From Hymenoscyphus infarciens (lineage: Eukaryota; Ascomycota; Leotiomycetes; Helotiales; Helotiaceae): a stretch of DNA of 64,000 nucleotides. The DNA lies in the NCBI GenBank assembly GCA_001414345.1, contig LLCB01000100.1, positions 115,938 to 179,937 on the forward strand, written 5' to 3'. Position numbers and translations under genes: made by a program. Shown here in pieces: positions 46,665 through 58,229 of the stretch. Positions within the stretch are counted from its first letter, which is position 1. Each line of letters begins with the position of its first letter. Under the pieces are notes generated by a model. That model had not been told where the DNA came from and searched no databases. It saw nothing but the letters and a program-made list of their open reading frames with translations.

Positions 46665-47605
46665 TCATTTCCATCCCAAAACATCACAATGAAGCGCCAC
46701 GACCCACGCTCCCTCAACCTCGCTCCATTTCCCAACCTTCTCAATACACTCCCCAATTTCCTCCTTACTAACCCCCGCCTCCCGCCAACTCCCATAAACC
46801 TCATCCCCTTCACTCAGCTGTCCCTTCGCCCTCCACGCCAATTTAGCCAATTGCTCCTTCCCAGACCAAACAGTCGTGCCCGCACTAACCTCCACATCCT
46901 TAAACCCAGCTTTATTAACTAAAGCCTGCATTTGCTGTCCCGTCGTGCCTTCCGGAGGAACAAGGACGCTTTTATAAATAGCTTTGGTTTGATTCCCAAC
47001 CCAGAGACGGTCAAGATTGTAGGTGGGAGGATAGAAATTTTGAGATGCCGAGTCCCTACTCGCCACTACACCACCTTTCTTAAGCACCCTCCTAATCTCC
47101 GCAAGTGCTTGCAAAGGCAATTCCGGTGGCGGTAAATGCCCGAAAAACTGGGAACTCCAAACGATATCAAAACTCTCATCTTCATATGGCAAACCCTCAA
47201 GTACATCTCCTTCGACAAAGCTTAGGTTTTTGATAACCTGATCTTTCGCGAGGGTACGAGCTTTTCCAAGCACAGTCGGGGAGTTGTCCAGACCAATTGT
47301 TTGCCCGAGGGGAGCGGAGAGGGCGAGTCCTTGGGTTATTGTTCCGGGGCCGCAACCGACTGTGGAAAATCGGAGCCAGCAATGCCATTTCTAGAAGTAT
47401 GTCTGAGGAGGAAATGGTGTCCTAGAACAAGCTGAAAGAGGAACAAGAAACTCGGTGCATACCCACCGTCTAGGATACGGGAGGTGGGTGTGATGTAAGG
47501 GAGGAGGAAGGAGGCGGAGGTAGAGAGGGTGCGGGCGGATTGGGTTGTTAGGGTGTAGGAGGAGTGGCCTTGTGTGTAGGCGCCGGGTGGGGTTTGTTGA
47601 GCCAT
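46665..47605 (-). CDS. SAM-dependent methyltransferase (UbiE-like class I)
   Basis: Two exons on the minus strand (47467-47605 and 46665-47359) encode 277 residues. The splice joins ILD to VGCGPGTITQGLA, recreating motif I (the SAM-binding glycine loop, residues 47-52), which is strong support. Further motifs are LGQTIGLDNSP (motif II), LSFVEGDVLEGLPY (acidic residue for adenine), FDIVWSSQFFGHL (motif IV) and ALAEIRRVLKKGGVV. This is the general class I fold of UbiE/Coq5-like and natural-product methyltransferases. The substrate cannot be deduced. It has no signal or membrane segment, so it is probably cytosolic. No biosynthetic cluster is seen beside it. Confidence 0.88.
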
Positions 47606-48232
47606 GGTGGGGATATTATTGCTTGGGGTCGCTTTGGACTGTTTGGTGGAGTATTAAATGCCAAGTGAGAAAGATGGATTGTTAGATATAGTTATATCAA
47701 GGCCTAGGTTGGCTAGACGGGGTTTGTTCCATGAATTCCGTCAAGTCCGGTATGTAGGACTCAAGTGATATCGCGCTATAGATGCGTAACTGAGGAGAAA
47801 AGAAGAGTCCTGAGAAAGTCCTATGTTATAGAATACCCAAATTTCTGGAGTTCGGATGTATGATGTGATGAGTATTTAGGTTCAGTGTCGTTAGAATAAA
47901 CCCTCTGTGAGGGTCATGATAACAATATTCTTAATGCCACCAAAAACGAACATTTCTTGTCCTTCATGTTAGGAAAAGATGATGAGTTATAGAATAGGTT
48001 TCGCGTCTTATTTCGCCAAGAGTCCTGAGGTGGAGCCGATCGATGGGTAGGGAGAGATGGTCGGGCATGCGAGTAACACTTGTTGAGTAAGAACCCATAA
48101 GAACAGTCTCGAATAAAAAAGCTGCATTGCATTGGGCTTTCGACAAGGAGGAAATGAAGAAAGTGAAAAGCGCAACTGATGAAAGAAAGACACAAGAAAC
48201 GTGTAAATAGACAACCTCAATCAAACGAACAT
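47606..48232. other. Intergenic
   Basis: Minus-strand frames here (for example 47914-48236) are short, overlapping and cysteine/serine-rich without domains. They are judged non-coding flanks of the neighbouring genes. Confidence 0.45.
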
Positions 48233-48846
48233 TCATTCCTCATCATCAGTAAAATTATGCGGTTCCAATCCAGCCGCTTCCTCACTAGGCAATTGTCTAG
48301 GAAACCATCCATATTCCACTAGATCAACGGAGAACTCTCCCAAGGCGTTGGTGTTAACCGTGACGCCTTCTGCTCGCAGAGCTTGTGCTTGGTCTGCTGC
48401 TCCGTTTGGATTTCTGAGATTTTATGTCAGCTATGTTCTCTAAGTTTGGAAAATGAGAGAAAGTCTGAGGCTGAAGGTAAACGGATGGAATTACCGTGGT
48501 GATATAATGCCTTTTGAATTGATGACTCGTTGCCATGGGACGTTGTTATTGTGATGTGGCAAGGATGGATCGGAGGGGAGATGTTTGAGGCATACGCCTA
48601 CTTGACGGGGCCTTTGAGCTTCGAGAAGTTAGTCCTGAACTTATTAAACTCCCATGCCCAGCTTGGAAAACAAAAGGAATCGGAATTCTTGATCTTGAAG
48701 TTCGATTTGTAAGATTCACAAAACGTACGAGTGCCTATTAACCGAGCAATATGCCCATAGCTAGTAACCTTTCCATGAGGGATTTCTTGAATCGCGCTGT
48801 AGACTGCGTAGTAGAATGATTGTGCTTCATCTGTTCGTGGTGGCAT
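48233..48846 (-). CDS. atl1: Alkyltransferase-like DNA-binding protein (ATL)
   Basis: Three exons on the minus strand (48729-48846, 48495-48618 and 48233-48413) give 140 residues. The protein is the DNA-binding half of O6-alkylguanine-DNA alkyltransferase: IQEIPHGKVTSYGHIARLIG, then TPQRPRQVGVCLKHLP, then VPWQRVINSKGIISPR and the GAADQAQALRAEGV helix. The active-site cysteine of true alkyltransferases (PCHRV) is replaced by Trp (W68 in VPWQRV), the defining change of the ATL family. Such proteins bind O6-alkylguanine and hand the lesion to nucleotide excision repair rather than repairing it themselves. The introns restore the motif at both joins. The acidic C-terminal tail is about 35 residues. 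Confidence 0.9.
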
Positions 48847-49372
48847 ATTCGTAATTATTGTTGATGGTGGTTTGATAGAAGGCTGGAATCCAGCGCGTCT
48901 TCAAGTGGAGATAGACGCCAAATCAGCTGATCGACCCGGGAAGCTGCAGGCGCAAATAGATTCCTTCAGAAACAAAGATGGTTTTATACGAGGGCATCTC
49001 TACTATGTCTATCGGAAACTATCACAACAATAGCACCCCGAGACATCATCTTGGTACTCCGTACTCGACATTTTAATGTTGTTCAGGTCGCTCGAAACTT
49101 TCCCAGCCACTTGACAACACACTACGAATCCTGCTGAGTCGGTGTGGGTGTGGGTGTAGGTGTGGGACACCAACGAATGAATCCCCAGCCACTGACATTT
49201 CTAGGATATCATGACCATGGTTTGAATCTTCCCCTCCTCTTCCAATTTGCTCTTACATGCTTGATTACACGTAGGTGCATATTTTGTATTTCCCTACAAC
49301 TTTCGACATCTTTATCCGTGGCGTTGCAATTGCTACTGTACCCCTCCCATCCTAGTCCCATCCAATCCAGCA
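48847..49372. promoter_or_regulatory. Divergent spacer, ATL gene / surface protein gene
   Basis: Intergenic region between two genes transcribed away from each other. It should hold both promoters. A (GTGGGT)n-like short repeat lies near 49141-49165. No other motif stands out. Confidence 0.4.
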
Positions 49373-50771
49373 ATGCGCCTCGACTCAGTGTTCAGCCTTC
49401 CGGCTTCAATACTCCTTCTCATAGCCTCGCATCCCATCTCCGCAGAATCCAACAACCAAAACGAAACGCCGGCACGATGGCAGTCCAATCTTGAAGCCAG
49501 AAACGATGCGCAAACCGACAATTCCCTTCTCAGACGGCGGGTAGTCGAGGAACATTTGCGAATGGGAAGAAGTCCAGTAGGAGTAATGAAAATGAGCGAG
49601 GACGAAGGGGAGAAGTTTTACATGGAATACTGGCAATTCTCGGAAGACTCGACACCAACACCTCTCCAGGCTTCATCGCCATTACGAGCTCGAGATGGTG
49701 AGGAAGCTATGTTATTATCGAACGGGAGCATGGTTATGTCTTTCCGACCACCCTTCGCTTTACATACCGAGCATGAGTTGGATCATATGGATCTGAGGGC
49801 TAGGGGAGCTGCGGTATTGGCATTACTCGAGAAGAGAGCTTTTTTATGTCCAGCTGGAACATTGGATTGTTCAGCGATTGGATACCCGAATAGTTGCTGT
49901 TCGACAAACGAGAGCTGTTTTATGATTCAGGATACGGGGTTGGGACCTGTTGGATGCTGTCCAAAGGGGAGTAGTTGCGGGGGAACGATTACGAATTGTA
50001 ATACGCCGAACACTCCTTGTGCTGCGAACCTTGGTGGGGGATGTTGTATTCCGAATTATATTTGTGAGGGGGTTGGATGTAAGTGCTTGCGGAGAAATGC
50101 TGGAAGGAAAGTGCTAATATTTTCTAGGTGTACTTAATACTACGGTTACTGTTATTTCAACACCAACAGCTACCCCTTCAACTTCTTCCGTGGTGGTCGT
50201 TCCAGCGCCCACGACAGCGAGCACCACTCGACCATCAACGACCTCGACGATACCAGCTACAACATCCAGCACCCCCATATCCACGACCCGAAGTCCAACA
50301 ACAACAGCCACAGGCGTCCCCCCAGTCCGACCAACAAGTGAAACCCAAACCACTTCTACCGCCGCTTCCTCAGGCATCGATACTCTCTGCCCAACAGGAT
50401 TCTACGCCTGTTCAGCACATTACGACGGAGGATGTTGTCGCGTAGGCCGAAACTGCGAAAAAGTGTCCTGCCCAACAACAAGCTCTACGACAATCATAAG
50501 CAACGGCCATACGATCGCTGTCCCCGTTGGCCCAGCTGCTACATCTGCGAATCCAACTGGTGCTTGCGCAACAGGTTGGGCGAGTTGTGCGGTAAGTGAG
50601 GGAGGAAATTGTTGTCCTAGTGGGTATCAGTGTGGGACTGCGAGTTGTACTTCTCTTTCTACTACTGCGACTGCTGTGGTTGATAAGGGGAGTCCGAATT
50701 CGGGGGCAAAAATAAGTATGGGAGGAGCGTGGATTGGAGGGCTTTTGGGGGTGGTTTTAATGGTTATGTAG
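49373..50771 (+). CDS. Secreted cysteine-rich GPI-type surface protein
   Basis: Two exons (49373-50078 and 50128-50771) with a 49-bp intron give 449 residues. There is a signal peptide (MRLDSVFSLPASILLLIASH, cleavage after about residue 24) and an N-terminal domain without known homology. Three cysteine clusters follow with the pattern CP.G...C......CC......C. One lies at about residues 160-235 (CPAGTLDCSAIGYPNSCC and GGGCCIPNYICEGVGC), and two come after a Thr/Ser-rich stalk (CPTGFYACSAHYDGGCC and CATGWASCAVSEGGNCC). The C-terminus is hydrophobic (GGAWIGGLLGVVLMVM), as expected for a GPI signal. The mature protein should be attached to the plasma membrane or cell wall. The clusters look like repeated small cysteine modules. 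Function unknown. Confidence 0.85.
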
Positions 50772-51229
50772 ATGCGTTTAATCCATCTGAATGTAATAAA
50801 TTTTATTTTGAACTCAAATCAGTAATTATGTGAGATATAAAAGCTGTGAATTCACGCAATAGGCTGTTCACTCGCTGCTACCTCGGTGTTGCAAGAAACA
50901 TGCGAGTTGACCTCAGCAAACGTGGGGCGACATTGATAGCCCTGACAATGAATTGCGAAATCAGGGAAAACCATTCAAATACACCACCATTACGAAACAC
51001 GATATTGTTCTCTTGGTCACTCGATCGCGCTTGAAACTTTCGAGCGCATTTCGCAGATACCCCGCGATCAAGGACAACCCGAAGTCATCTTACAAAGCTC
51101 GACGAACGATTGCCCCTCTTCAAAGCCTCATCGCGACACCATTCTCCCACCATCTCCTCCACGACACATATCCTCAAACCCGAGCACCCAAATCCCACAA
51201 CTCTCACGCACCCTCGCACATCTCCCAAA
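50772..51229. other. Intergenic, upstream of YPI1
   Basis: No gene. Short frames overlap the 5' part of the YPI1 gene in other phases. Confidence 0.4.
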
Positions 51230-51906
51230 ATGTCGTCCTCCAGACGCCAGAACAACTCCGCAAACTCAACCTCCACCTCAACCCACACACGCACCCAAAC
51301 CTCCAGCGCCCAACCAAGCGCCACGCAAACCCAGACTATCCATGATTTCGGCCACGCGAATAACAGGGAACCAGCGCCTGTTCTGCATCTGAGAGGCGCG
51401 GAGGCGGAGAGGACGGGGCCGAGGATACAATGGGCGGAGGATGTGGTGGATAATGAGGGGTTGGGGAGGAAGAAGAGTAAAGGTTTGTTTTGTCTTTTAT
51501 CCCCCGCTGTTTGGCTAGGTTTGGGAACGATGGGCGGGGTTTGGAGAGGAAGGGCTGGAGATGTGGGTAGGGGGAAGGGACAGGAAGAAAGTTGAGGATA
51601 AGGCTAATATACTTGATCACAGTATGTTGTATATACCACGCCCCAAAAGGGATCGATGAATCCAGCGACGAGAGTTCGAGCGGTAGCGATAGCAGTGATA
51701 GCGACGACGATGGTGCTGCACGGATGTCTGGTGGAGGGAAGGGAAAGGGAAAGGCGCATGGAAAGGATTGCGGTCATGATCAAGGGGATGGGAAGGGCAA
51801 GGGGAAGGGAAGGGAGAGGAAGAGGAGTCCTAATGCTTATGAGAAGATGCCTAAACCTAGGGGTGGGGGCGGTGCTGGAGGAAGTGGCACTATGGTTGAG
51901 AAATGA
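51230..51906 (+). CDS. YPI1: Type 1 phosphatase regulator YPI1 / inhibitor-3
   Basis: Two exons (51230-51482 and 51623-51906) joined across a 140-bp intron give 178 residues. The diagnostic segment is RIQWAEDVVDNEGLGRKKSK (RIQW at residues 65-68 is the PP1-docking motif), directly followed across the splice by VCCIYH (residues 85-90). This is the signature of the inhibitor-3/Ypi1/PPP1R11 family. The N-terminus is Ser/Thr/Gln-rich. The C-terminus is acidic then Gly/Lys-rich and ends in MPKPRGGGGAGGSGTMVEK, a type of tail common in fungal members. Ypi1 binds the PP1 catalytic subunit Glc7 and is required for its nuclear function in yeast. Confidence 0.92.
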
Positions 51907-53564
51907 AGGGCTATAAACTGGTGGGATACTGGAAATGCGGAACGAGAGAGATTTTTGGGGTTTGGAGGGGAGGGGAGGGGAGGAGATTCGGTGGAAGGTT
52001 GAATGCGATGTATGATGGTTACGGACTCGGTATTAGGCGTCTAAAAGGCTTGCATAGAGTTAATACTGTGGCTTTGGAAGAAGGGTTGCATGGATAGGCG
52101 TTATAGAGTTTTTTGGGTTGGGCATCAATACCAATTATTACGATACTTTTGGGGCCTTATGACTTGCTACTGCTGATCGGGTCAGAAATGGCGTTGTGAG
52201 TTTATGCAATACATCAGCGATGTCCTTTCCCTTTTGATCTGGGTTTTACCAGCCAGCCTTTATTTTTCTGTTGCAAGTCGTTCCTGGACGGAGATTAATA
52301 CGGTTACGGATATGAGATAGTTCTCGTTACTTTGGATTTCTTTTCGGCACTTTTATTCGTGAAGTCGATCCTATTACGAGTATTTATCTCTTTTTGTTTT
52401 GCTGTAAGTTTCTGGTTACTGGAGAACTTTGGTTTTTCAAGCAACTTTAACCCCTAATATACATCCCCCGCTTCTAGCTGTTGGTTTCAAGTGCTTTAGT
52501 TTTCTTTTGGGATTTAAAGTTGTGGTTACTAGATTACTCGAGTTCTTTCAAGGTTTCTTGTGAAACAGAACTGGCGATGGCGTTTAAACAGGAAATTACC
52601 AAGTCACAAAGGAAGCCGTTTCTCGCCAAGAGGCTTTAAACTAGTAGTTTTGAGGAAAACTCTTGTTCCCAAGCCAATGTGTGGCTTTTAAATCTATAAA
52701 TGTGATCGTGTGGAAAACCTTGGTATGTAGTAAGAGAGGTAGGTAGGTATTACGCTGCAAATACCTACCTTTAGATGTTTTATAAACAGGTTTAAGTGGG
52801 TAATAGCAAGTTATGTTTGAGAAGATCTCGAAGAGGAGGGAACTTCGCTTGAAGTTTTTCTTTCTCATTCTCTTGGGTCTTGACGGTCTTTTGTAGAGTA
52901 ATGCTCGCTTCTTTTGCTCTTTCTCTCGGCTATTTTTAGGTAGCCTGCATATAGCTGGAGTAGTGAAGAAACCTATCTTGAAGATAAGCTACCATTCTTT
53001 TCTCTCTTGTCGTCCTTGCTTTGTGGATACCAGCAGAGTAAAACCTTAATTGCTATTATTAGTGAATTCTTTTGAGACTTGGTGCTTTATGATGACCCTG
53101 GGATTTCTTTTCTCGCATAACAAGGTGAATTTAAACCTAAAGGATAAACATCGCTTAGCATATAGCTAAGAGACCCGACGTATAGAAAGCATTATATAGA
53201 GAAGGCAATCATGAATACCATGTTTGATCCATGTAAAATCGTACTACGCTAGCAGTCTTTTTGTCTATAAATATATCCGCTATCAAGTGCAGATCCTCTC
53301 TTTTTTTTTTTTGAAACGAAATACACAGTTTATCTTGCACCAACTCTATTGTTCTTAATTCATACACTTTCTCAAAAGACTTCCACAACCCTTTTTATTC
53401 AACACTTCGACACTTCCACCTTCAACCCCTTCATATATGCGCCCTCCGGTCCTCCTCGCCGTTCTCCATTCCACAATTTCCACCCTCTTCCCCACACCTA
53501 CAAAAGCCAACTTCTAATCTACTACAGAGCCTCCAATCAAACTGCCCCAGCCCAAGGCGAAACT
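51907..53564. other. 1.6-kb region without a recognised gene
   Basis: Only short frames. The beginning is the YPI1 3' flank. The remainder is T-rich with ordinary composition. A short exact inverted AGGTAGGTAGGTATT / AATACCTACCT segment occurs near 52738-52772. Nothing coding is supported. Confidence 0.45.
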
Positions 53565-54140
53565 ATGCAATTCAAAGGAATTATCCTCTTCGCTACCATG
53601 CCAGATTGTCACAACACTCCTCGCACAGCCTGGTGTACGTAAACCCGCCCCTCTTTTGTTAATTCCTAGATCGGGATTCAAGGAAGCTTTATCCTTGTCC
53701 GCTCTTCGGCTCCGATAAGAGAACACGTTCTGATATGTTGCAGTGCACGCTGGACACAACGACCGCAACTCCTGGGGAGATTTCGCCCGTGATGGCTGTT
53801 ACTGTATCCCAGACGAGGATTGTGATGCGATCGCCAACATGCCAATTACCCGTCTAGAGTTCCTTGACGAGGAGAGCAGTCCCATTACCAACGAGGCTTT
53901 GGATGATATTGTATGTTTCTTTTCCTTCTTACCCCTTCTCGCTAGCGATGCATACCAGACATTAGATCCTCACCCGGTAGAGAAAAAGAATGGGAAATTC
54001 GCTGGAAGAAATCCGATGGATCCCGTGGTGTACTGGGTGATCACGGCTATTGCCTTAGGACTCATAAGGAGGCTTATGAACCCTCTGAGACTGCTGATGT
54101 GTTTGGTCCTTGTGGGGGCTGCTGGAGACTCATCGGTTGA
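53565..54140 (+). CDS. Small cysteine-rich protein (effector-like candidate)
   Basis: A tentative three-exon model (53565-53634, 53744-53910 and 53946-54140) gives 143 residues. The introns use GTACGT..TGCAG and GTATGT..CTAG. The second exon reads WLHAGHNDRNSWGDFARDGC then YCIPDEDCDAIANMPITRL. The third reads EWEIRWKKSDGSRGVLGDHG, YCLRTHKEAYEPSETADVF and GPCGGCWRLIG. Nine cysteines are present. The N-terminus is short and mildly hydrophobic (MQFKGIILFATM), so secretion is possible but not certain. The C-terminus is also uncertain: a further exon from 54224 would be possible if the third exon ended earlier. No family was recognised. Small cysteine-rich proteins of this size are typical of secreted fungal effectors or antimicrobial proteins, which is inference only. 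Confidence 0.5.
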
Positions 54141-54748
54141 TTCAGTTGTTCGCCTGTATGTATTATGCCTTTGATTTTATTGTGCCGGCATGATTTCTCC
54201 GTATTTTTTGGTGGTTATTGTAGGTGGTTTGAGAAACGGGAGGCGGAAAATACGATTTGGGATTTTTATGGCAGGGATGTCCTGTAATGGCCATCCAATA
54301 TGCTAGAATTGCGAGAAGGAACACTTATGAACTCACTTATCTTTCCTCCGATGTGAATTCTCGCTTTTCCTTATTCAGATGAATTACCTGCAGATGAGCA
54401 AAAAGTCAAAGTGAATTGACGGAGAAACGTCTAAGCGAGCTCGTGCAATAGGTAAAAGCAAGGAATTCGCTCGGGGTATCCTTTTGATTATTTTAACTTC
54501 ACATCTTCTCGGACAATCACTGCAACTTTCAATGGTCTGGAAGAATTATAAAATATAAAAGTATGACTATGCTAGACATTTCGTATAATCCTATATAATC
54601 CTGCTCACAGGCGAGCAATGACCATATCTCTCACAAGAAGCATTCCCTCAAACACTCTTGGTGTGCTAAGTCTCGAATTCCAACCAAACCTAGAATCCTT
54701 CGTTCCCAAATCCCAAGTATTTATCCCCAGGATAGTACCATTATCCCC
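54141..54748. other. Intergenic
   Basis: Convergent spacer between the cysteine-rich protein gene and the siderophore transporter. No feature was recognised beyond possible last exon sequence near 54224-54287. Confidence 0.4.
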
Positions 54749-56866
54749 CTAAAAGACTTGCCCCTTAGTCTGATGCAAATTCTTCACATTAACATTCCTC
54801 CACAAGAAAACACACCCAAGCGCAAGCGGCAAAAAGCATGTCCCGGCAATCAACATCTTCCTCTGCACCTCCCCATACGCAAGCACAATCGCATTCCTCG
54901 TCGGACTCCCCCACTTATAACTCAACTGCACCGGTAAACTCCCGTAAATCCTCGTGAAATTTCCCTTACTCTCCTCCGGCAAATGCTTCATAAGCGCACC
55001 AGGAAGTTGGTTCGTCCAAATACTTCCACTGATAGATCTGCCAATTCCGGAGCCGATGGAAGAAAAGAGACCGATGACTGCAATCATGACGGCGATCTCG
55101 TTGTGTGGGACTACGGCCATGACGGCTAGTTGTTCGCAGATTATTAGGGTGCCGTTTGCGGTGGCTTTGAAGATTTGAGTCATTACTATGTAGCCGATAT
55201 AGGCTCCGGGTTGGCGGAAATGGATGAGGAGACCGGTGCCGAGACAGGAGACGGGGACAGCGCAGCAGGCTACCCATTTATAGCGACCGCTTGTGCGAAT
55301 AAGACTGGTCTTGTTAGGTGGTGGTTCGAATGGAAGGAGAATGACTTACAGGCCGACTATGGGGCCCCAGGTGCAGGATGCTACGTTGTAGATGTTGAGT
55401 ATGTAGCCCGTTTCGCGGATATTCAAGCGATGGACAACTTGAAGATATGAAGAGAAGTAGGACTCCCAAGATCTTGCGTATGTTAACTTACAAAAACAAG
55501 AAGAGAGGAGTGAGGTATTGATAACTTACGCAGTGGACAACATAAGTGCAAATGCAAGACCACAAGCTCCAAGAATCGTTCTATCCTTAAGAAACTTCCA
55601 CGGAAACAATGGAACAGAAGCATAGAATCTCTCCCAAACACCAAAGGCCACAAGGATAAGAGCGCCGAGAATTAACATGACGATGATGTATGCCGACTTC
55701 CATTTGTTGAGACTCTTTGCAGCGAGACTGAGAGGGAGGAGGAGTAAGGCAAAACCGACGATGATAAGGAACATCCCAAAGACTGTTGTTTGTTAATATC
55801 TTGTATGAAAGACATGGCAGGGGATAATCATACCATCAAACTCCCTCCAATAATAACTAGTAGACTCCTTCCAAGTCCTACCACTCTTCGCTTTTTCCGG
55901 AATAACTCCTTGCTTTCTCGCTTTCCGAAGGTTGAGCCAAAGCATCATAACAATAGGAATAGCCATAAAAGGCACAATAATCGCGAAAGCACCAAATGCC
56001 CATCTGAAACTACTATATCTGTAAAACAGTTGTGCGATAGCTGGACCAGCGAAGGAATTTCCAATATAAGCTGTAGAGTTCAATCCGAAAATGATCATTC
56101 GATTTCGTAGAGAGGTTGTGTCGGAGATAATGATCGTGATGATGTATCCAATACCGGTGTTCCCGACTGAGTAGAAAACCTGAGGTAGATAGTTAGTAAG
56201 AGTGTCTAAGAAAAAATCAAGAGCAACAACATTCAATTATCATAGCACAATTGGTTCGGTTGTTCGAGGGCGTTTAGGATAACCGAGCGTCAGCAAGGGA
56301 AGGGGGTCGATGGAAGGATAAGTACCTGTGCAGCAGCATACGTCTCAACATTCCGACAAAGAGCCATGAGTAAAAGACCTAGCAAAATAATCAGCATTGG
56401 CCCCAATCTCTCCCAAAATTTCTTCCTTACCCAAAGCACAGAGTATATTGGCGATAATGAACCCCTCAATACGGCCCCAAATATTAATAATCCTAGCAAG
56501 AGGAAGTCTCGAGACCCCCGCCACGATACTCGCCAAAACACCGGTCGTAGCAGTCAATCCATGTTGGAGGAAAGACGAGGTGACGTAAGGTGCGAGATTG
56601 CTGTTCATCTGCTGTTGCATCGAGTGATTGTAAGAGCATAGGTAAATGCTTGGAAAGGTTAGCAGCTAATTTGAGGGGGGAGGGGAAACATTTGAGACGT
56701 ACAAAATATAGGTAACAATAAGTGCCTTGAAAGTCCATGCTTCGGTGATAGCTTCGATTTGCTTCACACCTTCTTGCACATCTTCTTCATCCTTAGAAGC
56801 TGACGGTGACTCCAAACCATTCTCCACCACTTTTGGCTCTTTCTCTTGGGAATCTTGAGAACTCAT
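54749..56866 (-). CDS. Siderophore-iron MFS transporter (SIT/Mir family)
   Basis: Seven exons on the minus strand: 56703-56866, 56431-56648, 56326-56378, 55834-56179, 55530-55782, 55350-55472 and 54749-55304. They encode 570 residues. An acidic, Lys/Ser-rich cytosolic N-terminus precedes the membrane part. The next segments (YNHSMQQQMNSNLAPYVTSS, LLMALCRNVETYAAAQVFYS, VGNTGIGYIITIIISDTTSL) match the Mir/Arn/Sit group, as does SWESYFSSYLQVVHRLNIRE in the second half. The C-terminus holds a GSPTRNAIVLAYGEVQRKM segment typical of the family. About 14 helices are expected. These transporters take up ferric siderophores by proton symport. No siderophore synthetase lies in the window, so it may serve exogenous or distantly encoded siderophores. 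Family motifs are continuous across every splice. Confidence 0.9.
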
Positions 56867-58229
56867 GATAGCGACCGAGGTGCAACTTCAAAAAGTTGGA
56901 ATCGAGTTCGAATTCGGCACAACCAGAAGGACGGACTGGTCGCAAGGGACTGGATGCAGCAAAGCATCATTTAGGCAGATCACCATAGTATATAACTCGA
57001 TCCACTACCCCTACCGCGGAAAAGGCCAAGCGCCAAGTCGAAAGAAAATATATCCATGTTGGTGACCGTGGTCATGATCACTTGGCTGCCGATAACTTAT
57101 GGTTATCAATTCCAAATAGGGTTATTATGGCGTGTTAGAAAATGGTGTCTCTTCTTGGTCATAATTCCGACTCCTTGGCCGAACCATTTGAGAATCGATG
57201 TGGACGAAAAAAAGAGATCGGTCGACGAAACCTCAACCTGCAAAGTGGGAATTTCCATGCAACGAGTCGTGAAAAGGCCACCCAAGAATACGCAGCCTCT
57301 CGAGTAAACTCTTGATACTTTGTAGAAAGAGATATAACCCACGAGACATAGAAGAATTGGATTGTTCACTAACAGCCTAAAGGTCACCATCAAACTCCCG
57401 CCCAAAGCTCCAAAATTCATATACTGCGGCCGCAAATCTGGAAACACTTCATTCTAACCTCCTCAAAACTGGGCATCAGACGCATACTCCCCAAGCAAAC
57501 CAACACCCCCCAATCCTCCTTCCTCTTTAGCAACTCAAAAGATGATGAACTCCTGACACATAGTGGAGCCATAGCAGCCAAGCAGCCAAGCATCTTTATC
57601 TGATCTTTCCACCCCTTGGCGCGGGTCGAAAAGGATCTGATAACGTTATTTGAACCACTAGGTCCACTTTCGTACCGCTGGAGCCTTCCCCATTCGCGGG
57701 AAGTGGGGTGTTGGCTGACGGCATTTCCACAAGTAGCTCGGGAAAATACCTTGTACGTAGTATTGCATACGAGGGGGGAGCAAGTGCTTATGGAACTCCG
57801 AGATCGGAAGGAAGGGAATGGACTTTGAAATTGCGGATAGAAAACAATCACTGTGATACCACATAAAATAGTGTGTTTGGATTCGCAGTCTGACTACCCC
57901 GATTCTTAGCAAATTCCGACCTGAGCTACATATCTCCTCATGTAAACAGTCTCTCGAAGCATGAGCATATCTCCCCCGGGAACTTTCTGAAATCAAGCAA
58001 AGGGTATGAAGTGCAAACATAATTCTTCCTTGTAGTACAAGCCATCTGCTATAAGTAACAACAGCCCTACGAAAACATGTGCTAAATGTAAACGACCACT
58101 AATGAAGGAGAAACTTTCACCGGAAGATGGCAAACACGAATTCGACCTTGATGGTTTCCCAATCAGAGAACCGCGATTCAACTACTGAATCAGAGTCAGG
58201 TATTTGAAACAGTCAAGGCTTTGGTCTTA
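56867..58229. other. 1.4-kb region without a recognised gene
   Basis: The first part should be the promoter of the siderophore transporter. Short frames on both strands (for example 57106-57447 and 57417-57851) have no domains and overlap each other, so none is taken as a gene. Confidence 0.45.

Noticed and set aside
57106..57851. Minus-strand frames of 113 and 144 codons
   Set aside because: They overlap other frames, show no family resemblance and are not joined by plausible introns to neighbours.
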